A DNA stretch of 64,000 nt from Galaxea fascicularis (GCA_948470475.1 OX419339.1:4792232-4856231), one strand, 5' to 3'. Shown: positions 1 to 10,755, numbered from the stretch's first letter. The notes: a model not told the origin generated them from the letters alone. Numbers and translations are program-made.

Positions 1-369
1 TTTATTAACTAAAGGTACATACATATGATAACAAACTGAGTTTTACTTTGCAAATATGATAAGAAGCTGTATGAACACCTTGTTTGCATTTTTTGGATCG
101 TACTAAGAGCTGGTTTGGCTGACTGGTGCATAAGGATTTGATACATCATTGCACAATTTGTGCACTGTACTATGCATGAAAGAAGTGGAAAAAAGTAGAC
201 ACAAACTTAAGAAACAGATGAAAGGCACAACATCTTACAAAGTGTGGTACTTGTTAATCCTCTTAAGGTATCTTTTTTTGTGGTTTCTGTTTTTCTGATG
301 CATTTCATACAGCCATAGAATTTCAGTCTACTTTACCAGTATAATTTTCTTTAAATTTTTAAATTATAG
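1..369. other. Non-coding left edge, probably a CENP-T intron
   Basis: I see no coding exon or recognisable repeat here. It ends in a splice acceptor (AAATTATAG, positions 361-369) directly before the first visible CENP-T exon, so it is most likely the intron upstream of that exon. Confidence 0.6.
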
Positions 370-3138
370 TGAAAGTGGTCACACAACTGAAGAACCTGGC
401 AATTTATCATCAGTGGAATCAGCCCAAGTTCTGCCAACAGACCCAATGATCAGCGACGATGGTGAGGCAACATCTCGGCAGTGGAGAGACCTGGTAACTC
501 CTCAGCTGCCCCTTAACGTGCCCTCAACAGCTGTCAGTCAGACATACAGAGCAAAGATCAATGTAGTGGAAAGGTAGCAGCAATTCTTAGTAATTTTATT
601 AATAAAATACATTGACGTGTGATTTATTAAATCAATAATTCATAAACAATGGAGTGCTTACTGTACAAGTGTTTATTATTTTTTATCAAATCAAATCCAC
701 AAACAGTATCAGACTGAATTACTGCATTGTATACAAGGAACTTGATCATTCCATCTTTCTCTGTATTTTCGTTAACCACCTGAAAAAGAAGCCAATATAA
801 ATTTGTCAGGGTTCCACTGACTTATCCAGGCTGAGCTGTCAGAACTTTTTCGATAGTCAATTCTGCATTGTTTAGCTCTATAATAGTACTTATCATGTAC
901 CCTTTCCAAATTACTGGCGACATGATACAAGCTGTGTCCAATTTTGATTTTTTTTTCCTTGTCGTTAGATCTGCTAGTGAAAGGCCATTCTTTGGCGGAA
1001 AACCTCCTGTGGGGAAAGTGGCTGGCAAGGGTTCAACGTAAGTTTGATTGCTGACTGTTACTACTGAGTATTGAATGGTAACTGTGTTTTGATTTCGCAT
1101 TTCTTTGCTCTCTGATTGGCCAGCAAAAGTCATCCCACTTTCTCAACTAATGGGAAGTAAAGCAAAAGCTAATAGCAACCTGCTTGCGTTTTTTACCTGT
1201 GTTTGGGGATGGTTGGATGTAATTGCTTTTAATTCTGATTGGCCCATTGCATTGCAGTAATATTATTGGCCTTAGGACACTGAATTGAAAATGACTCTTT
1301 ATGTACATCCTCACACCCATAAGGCAGCTGTCAGCTCAAGGAAAATGTATTCAAAACTATGCAAATATCTAAACTATGTCGAAAAACTACCTGCAAAGGA
1401 AACAAGCAAAAGCATCCATCAAAGATAAGGATTGTTAACCGTACCACAGGAAAGCACTGCTTTGTAGCTTTTATTTGAATGGTCACACTTAAGGATTTGA
1501 TCCTTAGATTCAAAACATATTCCCACCTTGCAAAGCAAAAGAAACAGCACCACAGGGGAATTCTGCTCAGTAGCTTTCATTGAAATTATCACACTTTTGG
1601 ATTTGACCACAAGAGCAAAAGGTAGATCCACTATAGCACAAAAAACAGCACTATTCATAGGATCATACATGTAAGTCTCAGCAGCGTTGATTTGACTGAT
1701 GTTCCCTGCCATTTAGAAATAACTTCCAAAGCCGGACTTGAAAGTTGAAAGGTCACTGTGTTCGTACTCAAGGTTTCACAAAGAACTGGTGTTACCCGCA
1801 AATTTCCCCCCGCTTATCAAAGTTACAATTCTGTCTAATTTCTTTGCTGTATTTATTTGCAGAAATTCACAGTTTCTTGATTTTCAACAGGAAGTCATCT
1901 GGGCCCAGACTCCCTCCTACCCTTGTGAAGAGTATTTTCCAGCATTTCTCGAGAGCAAAACTGTCAAAGGAAGCCTTCCAAGCCGTTGAAAATGGGTGAC
2001 TACTGGGTTTTATTTATCTATTGCAAGGTCCAATAAAAATTGAAATAATTATTGCGAGGAGGTACTTTTTGTATAACATGAATGGTCTGTGTGATACGAA
2101 GAGGTAAATTTCAAATTATTTCTTGGACGGAAAAGAAACTGACATTATGTTATGGCCATTTTACTTGGACACAATGACAAAGCTTGAAAACGTTAACCTG
2201 ACTTTTTCAAGTTGCAAACAATTTTTCTCCTCATTATCTGTGGCCACAGACAACTGAACATAGCTTCAATACACATATCAAGTTCTTCGTAGGTAAACTG
2301 CAAAATTTTGTAAATGTTGCACTCGTGCCGTTTAGGTTCAGACCCAAATTACGCAGTAGTGCGACTATAATTGTCTCCATCCACGGTCACTGAGTTGTAC
2401 ATTAAAAAAAGGAACCTCTGAACAGTTTTATAACACAAAACATTCACTGAGTTAAACATTAATCAGTTGAATTTTGCATACTTCTCTATTCACCTGCAAT
2501 TTAGCTACTTCTATGTTTATGATTCAGTCTCCGGCAATGTTTTTTTTATTCTCCTACTTAGTTCCTATTAGTTAAACTTCTCTTCTTGTTTGATCCGCAA
2601 AGATTAGTTTTTTTGCTGTATTGCAGGTCAGCGCTTTCTGTAACTTAATCTATTTTATTGCAATAAAAGTTGTTGTTGTTGACTTATACAATTTTTGTCA
2701 GAAATAATAATATGGACCTTTCTTCATTGCTGCTTCTCAGGTCAAACCTGTTTTTCAAGCGGCTGTCATCTGACTTGATGGCTTACTGTCAACATGCGCA
2801 CAGGTCAACTATTGAAGCTGCAGATGTAGAACTCCTCATGAGGAGGTAGTGTATGTTGGAACCGTGCCTACCTTATTATAACTAATCTTGCAGTTGTGAG
2901 TTGTTACTTGTGAAAACTCGCTGTTTCGACTTGATTTCGCCATGTATGTTTTTTCTGTAGCGAGATCCCCTCGTACTGAACGAGAACCTGTATTTTTTTG
3001 TTTGCTTTCTGTTTTAGGCAAGGCTTCATCACTGAAAATGAATCGCTCTACTCATTGGTTGAAAAGTATCTACCGCTGGAGTACAGACAAGAAATCATCC
3101 CCGTTGTTCAAGCAGGGAACAAGATACTACTTAAATGA
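370..3138 (+). CDS. CENPT: Centromere protein T, C-terminal half (partial, five exons)
   Basis: CENP-T is a kinetochore protein of the inner centromere network; its C-terminal histone fold pairs with CENP-W and contacts DNA, and its N-terminus recruits the Ndc80 complex. Exons read here are 370-573, 969-1037, 1891-1995, 2741-2845 and 3018-3138 (stop TGA). All have GT-AG borders and keep one frame. The first two encode a low-complexity linker. The last three encode the family's histone fold: a helix with LPPTLVKSIFQHF, then KLSKEAFQAVENG, then DLMAYCQHAHRSTIEAADVE followed by LLMRRQGF, and the C-terminal extension YLPLEYRQEIIPV close to the end. That order and spacing match vertebrate CENP-T closely. 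For exon 3 I chose the acceptor at 1889-1890 over an earlier one at 1861-1862, because only the later one keeps frame. Candidate AATAAA signals lie at 3263-3268 and 3431-3436. The N-terminus is outside the window. Confidence 0.93.
1130..1295. repeat. Dispersed repeat copy in a CENP-T intron
   Basis: This stretch resembles segments near 14605-14700, 16650-16865 and 26190-26410. All contain a GATTGG-type core, then a TAATT..TTTGGTTTTAG-like segment, and end near GACACTNARTTGAAAAT. All four copies run in the same direction. It looks like an old interspersed repeat family; its class is unknown to me. Confidence 0.5.
1435..1655. repeat. Two diverged tandem units of about 110 bp
   Basis: The block near 1459-1510 (GTAGCTTTTATTTGAATGG, then CACACTTAAGGATTTGA) recurs in diverged form near 1568-1620 (AGTAGCTTTCATTGAAATTA, then CACACTTTTGGATTTGA). 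Each is preceded by an ACCACAGG motif. Intronic; no coding potential recognised. Confidence 0.5.
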
Positions 3139-3559
3139 TGCACGAAAAGGGAGCTACTTCAAGTAACTTGTGGATAAAGAGACTCGGTTTCAGAATGCAA
3201 ATTTTTTACTGATAAGAGCTGAATATAGCGTTTACCTCAAACGTTGCTTGAAAAGCGCTTTGAATAAAAGCAAGCGCAGATCTTCCGTGCGATCCTGTCC
3301 GTAACGGAATTTTAACCGTCAATTAAAACTGAATGATTTACTACCGTTTTAAAATCTACTAATTTTTAGAACCACCATAAATTGGAAAGCATTTTTTTTA
3401 AAGTTGGCTGTAGTGTTAAGGTTAGATCTTAATAAAGTTAAGTTCATCTGAAGACTCTGGATTTGTTTCCATTAACACGCGTAAAGCGCGGCAAAATGCG
3501 ATGCAAGAAAACATAAGCTTCGAAAAGCAGCTTTGGTTGTGTCTCTCACAAAAAAAATA
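3139..3559. other. CENP-T 3' untranslated and downstream spacer
   Basis: Directly follows the CENP-T stop. It holds two candidate polyadenylation signals (AATAAA at 3263-3268 and 3431-3436) and nothing else I recognise. Confidence 0.6.
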
Positions 3560-3912
3560 GGGAGCTTAAGCAACGACGACGGCAACGAGAACGCCACAAA
3601 ACACTGGGATTAATGAGCCAGAACAATACTCTGCACGTGTGTTTTACATTTTGGTACATTTCTTTGCCGTCCTCTGCAAAACAACAACGTGAAATGACCA
3701 AATTTTAGGTTTTCTCGAGAACGTGAGCGCATAACGGCAAGTTTCTCTTTCATTTTCTTTGCTTTAACACGGTTCACAGTAATTTAGGCCCTGGACAGTT
3801 CGCCAGCATTTATCATGTTAAACCGAAATTGGAATCAGTAATCATGAAAGAGTTAGAAAAACAAGAAATGACGTTCTCGTTGCCGTCGTCGTCTTTGTTG
3901 CTTACTGGTCCC
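3560..3912. mobile_element. MITE with GGGAGCTTAAGCAACGACGA-type inverted ends
   Basis: The left end reads GGGAGCTTAAGCAACGACGA, continuing CGGCAACGAGAACG. The right end reads CGTTCTCGTTGCCGTCGTCG, continuing to TTGCTTACTGGTCCC, which is its imperfect reverse complement. The interior is non-coding. A TA flanks it on both sides. The internal length (about 353 bp) and lack of a transposase suggest a non-autonomous DNA transposon. The larger element at 59599-60582 has related ends. Confidence 0.75.
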
Positions 3913-4401
3913 TAATTTAGTCGATAAGCTCGGCCAGAGCGCCATGGACACATTAAACTTTCCAGAGGGATGCTGGGTTACAAAACTTATCCCGGCTGGG
4001 GCGGTAAGCGGGAAGTTGTCGACAGACAACTCAATTTGCTCCAGGGGTCCCCACGTGGGATTTCTGTCAAGGTCAAGGACGCAGAGGGAGACCAAACATA
4101 ACCGTCGTTACTGGAAGCTTTGGCAACTTTTTATTTTTTCAACTCTGAGGAAAACCCATGTGATGGAAGTAGCTGCCAGCGCGTAAGTTATCTACTAAAT
4201 AATGTCTACGACGGAAACGAAGCTGATAACCTCTGAGCATGATCAGAGGGAAATGAAGATGATTTCCTCTGTTTCAAGATTTAAGTGCGATCAGTTAATG
4301 AGCGTCTTTATTAAATCTGTGATCTTGAAAGCTCTAGGATTTTAACACATTTCAAATCATGGTGTGCGCTTTCTCTGACTAATAATTTGCATTGGCTTTC
4401 A

Positions 4402-4515
4402 GGATTCAACTAAACAGTGACCAGGAAGAAATTGTAAAATTTGCGGCTCTAGGACACAATCTACTGATAACGGGCCAAGCTGCGGTGGGAAAGAGCGAGG
4501 TTGTCAAAAGTGAAA
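4402..4515 (+). pseudogene. Orphan exon with a Walker A motif, PIF1-helicase-like fragment
   Basis: After an acceptor (TTGGCTTTCAG) the frame reads IQLNSDQEEIVKFAALGHNL and then LLITGQAAVGKSEVV. This is a P-loop NTPase start with Walker A GQAAVGKS preceded by a Q-motif-like LNSDQ, the arrangement found at the beginning of PIF1/RecD-type helicase domains. It may join an upstream open stretch at 3944-4185, which ends in a GC|GTAAGT donor in matching phase. After the Walker A the frame stops within a few codons, and no Walker B or later helicase motif appears before ENY2 begins. I read it as a truncated gene fragment. A short functional exon or an exon of a rearranged helicase gene is less likely. 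Confidence 0.5.
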
Positions 4516-4845
4516 AATCAGGCTGAAATGCCCTAAAACCAGCCTGGAAAACCACTATACTTCAAACAAAACAACGGTGTATCGAAATAGGTAGATTTTA
4601 TTAAGATAGTATGGTATTTTCTGCTTTGTAAAACAAATACTCGCGTGTGATACTTTCCCGCCTAGGACTGTGTAACACAACGCCATGTTTTATGGGTCAC
4701 TTATGTTGAGCTTGGGGCGCCTGAGTTCAGTGTTACTTACATATGCATACCGGAAAAGTTGTGGAAAAGAGCCTGGAGCGAGGTGACAATTTTGTGAGTG
4801 TCTTACATGACAGTGGTCACGAAAACATCGTTTGTCTCTTTCAAG

Positions 4846-7219
4846 ATGGTAGAGTAAGTAGAAGTTTTGTTTGACTTATTTCAGCTTGCGTTCAATATTT
4901 TTTTGGTTATAAAGTCGATTGTTATCGTTGCAGGAGAATAAAAGAAAGTCAGCTGTCTGCTTCAATAAACCAGAAGTTGGTGGAATCTGGAGAAAGAGAG
5001 AGGTAAAAATAGGTTGCTGAGAAGCGCCAAATTTGCATGTGTCAAGGCTTTTGTAGAATGAAGCATAGTATATTGGACACAATTAATGTTGATGTAAGTG
5101 TGAATGTGCAGACCTGTCATTTTGGTGTGTGTTTTATGTAAGGGATGTCTTTTTTTAATTTCGCTTCATTGTAGGTTAAAGGAACTTCTACGAACCAGGC
5201 TCATAGAATGTGGTTGGCGTGACAAATTGAGGAGTCACTGTAAAGGTGTGAGGAATCATAAGCTGAGGGGATGTTTACATGATAATTGTACAACTTTCAT
5301 TCCAGTATGAGGACATCCCGGTTCTCTCCTATTGCTCTGTATTCGTTTACGTTATGCCGGTACAAAATCTCTACCAGTATGAGTTCATCCTGGTAGTTGG
5401 ACTGGATCGAAATTCCCATACCGGTGTGAAAAGTTATACCGGGATCATGTAAACAAGGGCACTCAACGAGGCAAATCAACCAGAAGCTGTAAAAGGGCAT
5501 TTTTAAGTACCTCATGGTGTTTGAAGCCCGTTTTAAAGTGATGTTGAAATTTGCTGGACGAATTTGATCTGTTTGGATTCCTTAGCTGAAATTTCAATTG
5601 CCTGAAAATTTTAGGGAACGAAATCTTCCTTTGAGAAATTGCCAGCTAAAGTGAATTGTCTACGACATTCTAGAAAACTATTTGCTTTCCAAAGATGCTA
5701 GTTGACGTTTTCGACTGCCAAAAACAGCAAATATGACCCTTCTGAAAATGTCAGGCGCTAGTATTTCCCTATTGTGAATCTTTTAGGCCAAGTTTCAGTT
5801 ACGAAAATCTGAGTGCACTCTTTGAACGATGCGGAAAACCTAAGGCGAACTACCCTCCACTGAACAGGAAATGAAGTAAATGCTGTATTGCTTCTTTTTT
5901 TGGTCTGAACTGACAAGCCTTGGAAGACTGAGATTGTTTATGCGTGTGTTGTACATGTATATATGTATTTATAAGGGCTGGTTCACACTTTGACATAAGC
6001 ACATAAGCATAAGCATAAGCATAAACATAAGCATAAGAAAAATACATGTGTGAACCGGGGCTACATAAGCATAAGCATAAACATAAGCATAAGCACAAGG
6101 AATGGAAGTTTTTCCATTCCTTGTGTTTATGCTTATGCTTATGCTTATGCTTATATAACCCCGGTTCCGACATATATTTTTCTTATGCTTATGCTTATGT
6201 TTATGCTTATGCTTATGCTTATGTCAAAGTGTGAACCAGCCCTAAATATTCAGTGGATACCTGTTTTGGTTGTTTTGATTCATGCATCACGACTTTAAAG
6301 TCACTTCAGAATGAAACTTGTACCGGTATGAGATTTTACATGTAAGCACCCCTTAGTTTCAAACATTTTCCATAAAAATTGAAGGCTGATTTTGTGTCAG
6401 GTCATATTTAGCCACTCATCCTTGTTGTTAGAATTCTTATCAAGCATTTTTAAAATCCTTGTGAGGTCATGGTTAAACACGAGGTCATATTTTTTATGTG
6501 TAAAACTTTTATGGGCAGTTCTTAGCTGTCTTTTGATGGAAAATAAAAATGACCAGAGAGCACACTACTACATGTAGTTCTCTATGTCAGGTCTGTCAAA
6601 GCTGCTCAAGTTTTACATAAAATTTATATAATTATACACTTGAGCAGCTTTGACCACAATGTTAACAGGATTGGGAGGAAGTTTATGTAATTATTGCATA
6701 TGCTTCCTCTCATAATATATTTCATATGTTATTAGGGGCATCTACATGTAATTCCTAAGTTGCACCTGTTAACATATTTGCAGTGCAAACTTGAGCAAGA
6801 TTTTAGCCCTTATTGGTGGTTTCTGAGTCACTTGGTGTGGTTCATCTTGTTTTGCAGAGGTGATCAAACAAAAAGGCCTTGAAAATGTAACTGTTGATGA
6901 CCTTGTTGCAGAAATAACTCCTATGGGAAGAGGTGAGATGTTAATTGCTTGTTAAATGTTATTAATATAATTTAAACATTAATCGTTGTAACTTAATCTT
7001 CCTTAGTTATTCCAACGAAGTGATGACTCTCAATAATTTCAGTAAGTCTACGGTTTTATGGGCTGTGCTGGCCACATGCCAGCCATTTCATAGTTCCATG
7101 ACACCAGTACCATGCCAACATGTGTAATGTGATTTTTTTCCCTTACAGCTCTAGTACCTGATGAGGTGAAGAGAGACATGCTTATTAGGATCCGTACGTT
7201 CCTTGCTGAAAATTCATAA
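4846..7219 (+). CDS. ENY2: ENY2, transcription and mRNA export factor (complete)
   Basis: ENY2 (yeast Sus1) is a small all-helical protein shared by the SAGA deubiquitinase module and the TREX-2 mRNA export complex. Five coding exons fit exactly: 4846-4853, 4934-5002, 5175-5245, 6858-6932 and 7149-7219, giving 97 residues, against about 100 in vertebrates. The first coding exon holds only ATG GTA GA before a GTAAGT donor. The protein shows the family hallmarks in order: [54 protein letters not shown] and the C-terminal [20 protein letters not shown]. Every junction restores the frame. Intron 3 (5246-6857) is unusually long because of transposon insertions. A candidate AATAAA lies at 7319-7324. 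The gene starts about 1.7 kb after the CENP-T stop on the same strand. Only the untranslated 5' end is uncertain. Confidence 0.96.
5267..6353. mobile_element. Non-autonomous DNA transposon of about 1.1 kb in ENY2 intron 3
   Basis: The left end is GGGGATGTTTACATGATAAT. The right end, reverse complemented, is GGGGTGCTTACATGTAAAAT. The same ends bound the element at 31677-32634. Inside both, sub-repeats with GTATTCGTTTAC and short ACCGGTATGAG-like words recur near the left end. No transposase frame is visible. It contains the nested element at 5975-6242, so the host element is older. The family is likely PIF/Harbinger-like, judging from the TAA duplication flanking the copy at 31.7 kb. Confidence 0.65.
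5975..6242. mobile_element. Palindromic foldback MITE built from CATAAG hexamers
   Basis: A 268 bp element with near-perfect terminal inverted repeats (GGGCTGGTTCACACTTTGAC at the left, its reverse complement at the right). It is flanked by TAA at 5972-5974 and 6243-6245, a 3 bp target duplication typical of PIF/Harbinger transposons. Almost the whole interior is CATAAG/CATAAA hexamer repeat in one direction, then the opposite direction, arranged as nested palindromes around a central hairpin (GGAATGGAAG...TTCCATTCC). It has no coding content; His/Lys-rich frames on both strands are artefacts of the hexamer. Confidence 0.85.
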
Positions 7220-7502
7220 CAGCTTGTACACATGTAGACGTGTGGCCGTTTTTGTACAATATTATTTTGTTTTACACATTGTCATTCATGCATGTTTTTT
7301 TTTTGCATTAATTAATTTAATAAAAATTAATAATCCCAGCTTGCATTTATTGTGTTTGATGTTGCTGCTGTGGTAAATGAGATCTGCTTAAATGTTCCTC
7401 AATTTGTTTTGAACATGAGACACTACAAGCAGACCCCTCCTGGATGGCTGAGACGGTGTATGAAAAAGCTGAAATCTGGGAGAAATTGCACTTTCTAAGT
7501 GA

Positions 7503-7504
<2 letters not shown>

Positions 7505-7557
<53 letters not shown>
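7505..7557. repeat. (ATT)n microsatellite
   Basis: An uninterrupted run of about 17 ATT units, 290 bp downstream of ENY2. The surrounding interval 7220-8000 otherwise holds the ENY2 polyadenylation signal, a short TTATTG run near 7696-7720 and nothing recognisable. Confidence 0.95.
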
Positions 7558-7560
<3 letters not shown>

Positions 7561-8001
7561 AGAAATAGTAGTAGTGATGTGAAAAGTAAAAGATGTTTCA
7601 ATGACTCCATGTCATTGTTATGAAGTTCACAGTCCATGAATCATGTTCATGAAGAGCCACTTTTTTCTTAGTGGAAATAATGCGATGATAAAAGTTATTG
7701 TTATTGTTATTGTTATCATCATCATCCTCATTTAGAGGCCGATAGCTTATTTTATTGAATTGAAATGTTTTTAATTCGAATTGATTGTTTTTTTTAGTGA
7801 AATCTACTCTTTCTAAGTTTGGCTGAGTGCTTTCTAAATTGACAGGAATTGTAAAACAGTGTTCTGTTAATACTTGTGGAATAGGATGCTTTATGAAGAC
7901 ATGTAACTGTAATTTTATTGTTTTTTGATCTTTTTAGAATGTTATATGTATTACCTTACCGGTAGTTGTTATTAAAGTTGGATTTTTTAATTTAAAAAAG
8001 T

Positions 8002-8486
8002 TATCATCATCATCATCATCATCTACATCTCAGCTAGAGGATCTGCAGGGGTTTTAGTTCTGGCCAAACCACATCCAGGGCTCTGCAGACAGCAACTCTG
8101 TTAAGTCCATTTGAGGTTGTGGTTCATGTGTAATTTCCTTTCCATTTCTATGAAAGGACATTCCTCAATATTCGAGGTGTTCTAAGTAGGGCTTGCTTTC
8201 TGCAGTGTTTCGAATGATTAGTGTATTCCCAGGTCTAACAAGAAGTGCTGGTGTCTCTTTGTAACTGTCCCCATTGGTATCAGTCTTTTCTTCACTCCCC
8301 ATATCCTCCTAAGTTCCCACGCTAATTCACTGTACTTCTCTATTTTCTCCTCTTCCTTACTCCATGACCTGGAATCTGCTGGAATTGCAACATTTATGCT
8401 ATGACACTTTTTCATTTTCTTCACGGGCACAATGTCTGGTCTTCTTGCTTGAATCACTTTGTCTGTTTGTATGCTGAAATCCAAAA
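8002..8486 (-). pseudogene. LINE ORF2 C-terminal fragment with (GAT)n tail
   Basis: On the - strand, 8484-8218 reads DFSIQTDKVIQARRPDIVPV and ends in a GTVTKRHQHFLLDLGI block. This is the conserved C-terminal part found downstream of the reverse transcriptase in a non-LTR retrotransposon family common in invertebrates. The downstream sequence runs to a (GAT)n tail, seen on the + strand as (ATC)n at about 8002-8022. It is a 5'-truncated dead copy. Confidence 0.75.
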
Positions 8487-8559
8487 GTAATTAATTTTTG
8501 TCTCATCATGCTCACTCACAGTGTCTACCGTATGTTCATACTATGTTTTAACCTGTAAT

Positions 8560-8818
8560 AATAATTATTATTGTTGTTGTTATTATTATTGTTATTGTCA
8601 GTTCTGACACGGTTTTCTTGATCTTTAAAGCAGTTCATTTCAGGATACCAGGTGACCTCCCACCCCCTTAGGTATCCAACACCCTTCTGATAATTATAAT
8701 TCTAGCCGTTCCAAGTAAACAACTGCTTTCTGTAGTGGCACCATACTTCCATCAAGTCCTGCTTTCTTTAGACACAACTGAAATCCTTTGCTTACTGTTC
8801 CAAGAGCTCCAATGACAA
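8560..8818 (-). pseudogene. Second LINE 3' end, very short
   Basis: On the - strand the sequence starts with IVIGALGTVSKGFQLCLKKA and ends at LERLEL before a stop near 8698. This is the last part of the same type of LINE ORF2 as its neighbours. It is followed by an AAT/AAC-type trinucleotide tail (8560-8600 on the + strand). Heavily 5'-truncated. Confidence 0.65.
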
Positions 8819-10282
8819 TTATTATTATTATTATTGTTGTTGATGTTTAGCAAATTGACTCAGCAACATTGCTGAAGATGACACTGCCCCTGGCCGGGAG
8901 GCAACAAGCCACCATAGATTCCAAGGACTCTTCGGAGGATTCTCATCTCTAGCAAAATCTTCTGGGGATGGTTCCTAATTAATGCTCCAAGGACAACTGG
9001 GACTACTTTCACCAACTTCAGTTTCCATAAGGTCTTACTCTCAATCTCCAGGTCACAGTACTTTTCAATCTTTTCATCTTCCTTGTTTTCCAGCCTACTG
9101 TCCCCAGGGCATGCAACATCAATAATTTGGCACTCCCTCTAATATTCAAGCTATTACGTTGTAGATGTTTTGTCTGTTTGCACTGTAAAGCCCCACAGAA
9201 CTTCAAGATTTTCATTTTCTGTGACACTCTTTGGTACGTGATCACACCACTTCTTGCCACAATGTAACCCATTTTGATCACATATGTCCCAGTGGAGAGC
9301 CCTAGCAACCCCATCATGCCTCCGTTTGTATTCAGTGTTTCCAAGTTTGGGAATTCACTGGGCAAATAAGAAACACTCTCCTCTTTTTGTCCACACATAT
9401 GGCGTACCGGATAATCAGGTGTCGTGTCAATATTTGCTTTGACAGCATTCATTCTCAAGGACTGTGTTTGTGCAGCCATGATCAATCCCTTACGCTTTTG
9501 TAAGCCACTTCCAGCTGGACGTAGCAGCAACCTGCTCAGTTTGCTCGAAGAACTTTCCATGGAATTTCTTTTCTCTTAGCTCCTTGGATCTCTCCTCAGC
9601 TTTTCTCCTCTTATAATTTTCGGTGTCATCCAGATTATCTCCAGCGCTGAGTCTTGCAGCCACAAGAAGCTTTTTATTACTCTTGGCAACACAGTTATTT
9701 ACTCCCAGAACAGCAAGATCCTCAGTTCGGTCCATGTCCAACTGACAAACGGGGCGGAGTACCTGAACACCAACACAGACCATGTACTGATGGCATTTAC
9801 CACGTTGACCCTATTTAGCTTTGACTGCAGCAGCTTTCTTAACCTACATATACGTAAGTATTCCTTAGTCAAATTGTTCTTCATTTCTTTGTGCTTGATC
9901 TCGTCAGTCTCCAAGATTCCTAAATATCTGTAACTCTTGCCTTGTTCAAGAGTTTTAACTTCTCTTCCATCCGGTAATCTAATTATATTCCTCCCCCCCC
10001 CCCCCCCCAGGGTAGTAACATTCTGAACAACCAACTTAGCACACTTCTCTATACTATTCCAATGTCAGAACTACATACTTGGTCTGTGTTGACCAACGAA
10101 TCTAACCCACTTTCAGTTTTAGCACACAACTTCAGATAATCGATGAAGTACCAGAACTTTGTTCTTCTAAGTACCAGGGCTTAATGGAATCAGGGAGATG
10201 ACAAAAAGTAGTGGAGACAGGGAGTTGCCCTGGAAAATGTCTCTATTGATGTCTACCTAGGAGCACCTCACCCCCAGCACTT
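8819..10282 (-). pseudogene. LINE ORF2 (reverse transcriptase) remnant, frameshifted
   Basis: Read on the - strand from about 10280. An RT motif B is visible as FQGNSLSPLLF. The motif C region reads FIDYLKL where active relatives have a DD pair, so the catalytic aspartates are lost. Then come the thumb-like block GKSYRYLGILETDEIKHKEM and a downstream part with a CysHis-like region. At least two frame changes are needed (near 9700-9780 and 9490-9560). The 3' end runs into an (AAT)n tail at about 8819-8840. A run of 16 C at 9993-10008 lies within the former coding region. It is not functional. Confidence 0.8.
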
Positions 10283-10311
10283 ATGTCTAGGACTGAACGC
10301 AACTACACAAC

Positions 10312-10755
10312 AGTACGATTTTTGCGATTTTTCGTTGGTTTACAAAATTCTGTAAGGCAACGCAGATTTTCCGTTAGGACTGTGCGAAAATTGCGAAATA
10401 TTACAACCTCTACGATTTTTTGCACTTTGCGATTTTTTGCTACTTCTTTGTCTTGCTACTCAGCCATTCAGCCAGAGCCAGCTAAGGAACATTTCAAATT
10501 TTGCGAAATTTGCGAAAAATCGCAACGTCCACGATTTTTTGTAATTTGCGATTTTTCGCTATTTCTTCGTCTTACTAGTCAACTCTTCAGCCAGAGCCGG
10601 CTTAGAATTATTACAAACTTTGTGGAAAATCGCAACTTCTACGATGTTTTTTCATTTGCGATTTTTCGCTACTTCAGCTTTGACTTGCTAATTATCTCTT
10701 CAGTCACCAGAGCCGGCAAGCGGATTTTGCGAAATTTGCGAAAAATCGCAACCAA
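10312..10755. repeat. Tandem array of about 3.5 units of 115-120 bp
   Basis: Each unit contains GCGATTTTTCGCTACTTC, a CTTGCTA-type spacer, TTCAGCCAGAGCCGGC and TTGCGAAATTTGCGAAAAAT. The last word is the near reverse complement of the first, so each unit can fold back on itself. Units start near 10395, 10530, 10640 and, partially, 10312. A 190-codon open frame crosses the array, but it is a by-product of the repeat. It abuts the LINE remnant. Confidence 0.8.

Noticed and set aside
1738..1999. Longer CENP-T exon beginning at 1863
   Set aside because: Joining there would shift the frame away from the histone-fold sequence; the acceptor at 1889-1890 keeps it.
5850..6298. His/Lys-rich open frames on both strands (HKHKHK type)
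   Set aside because: They are translations of the CATAAG hexamer array inside the foldback element; the mirrored frames on both strands follow from the palindrome.
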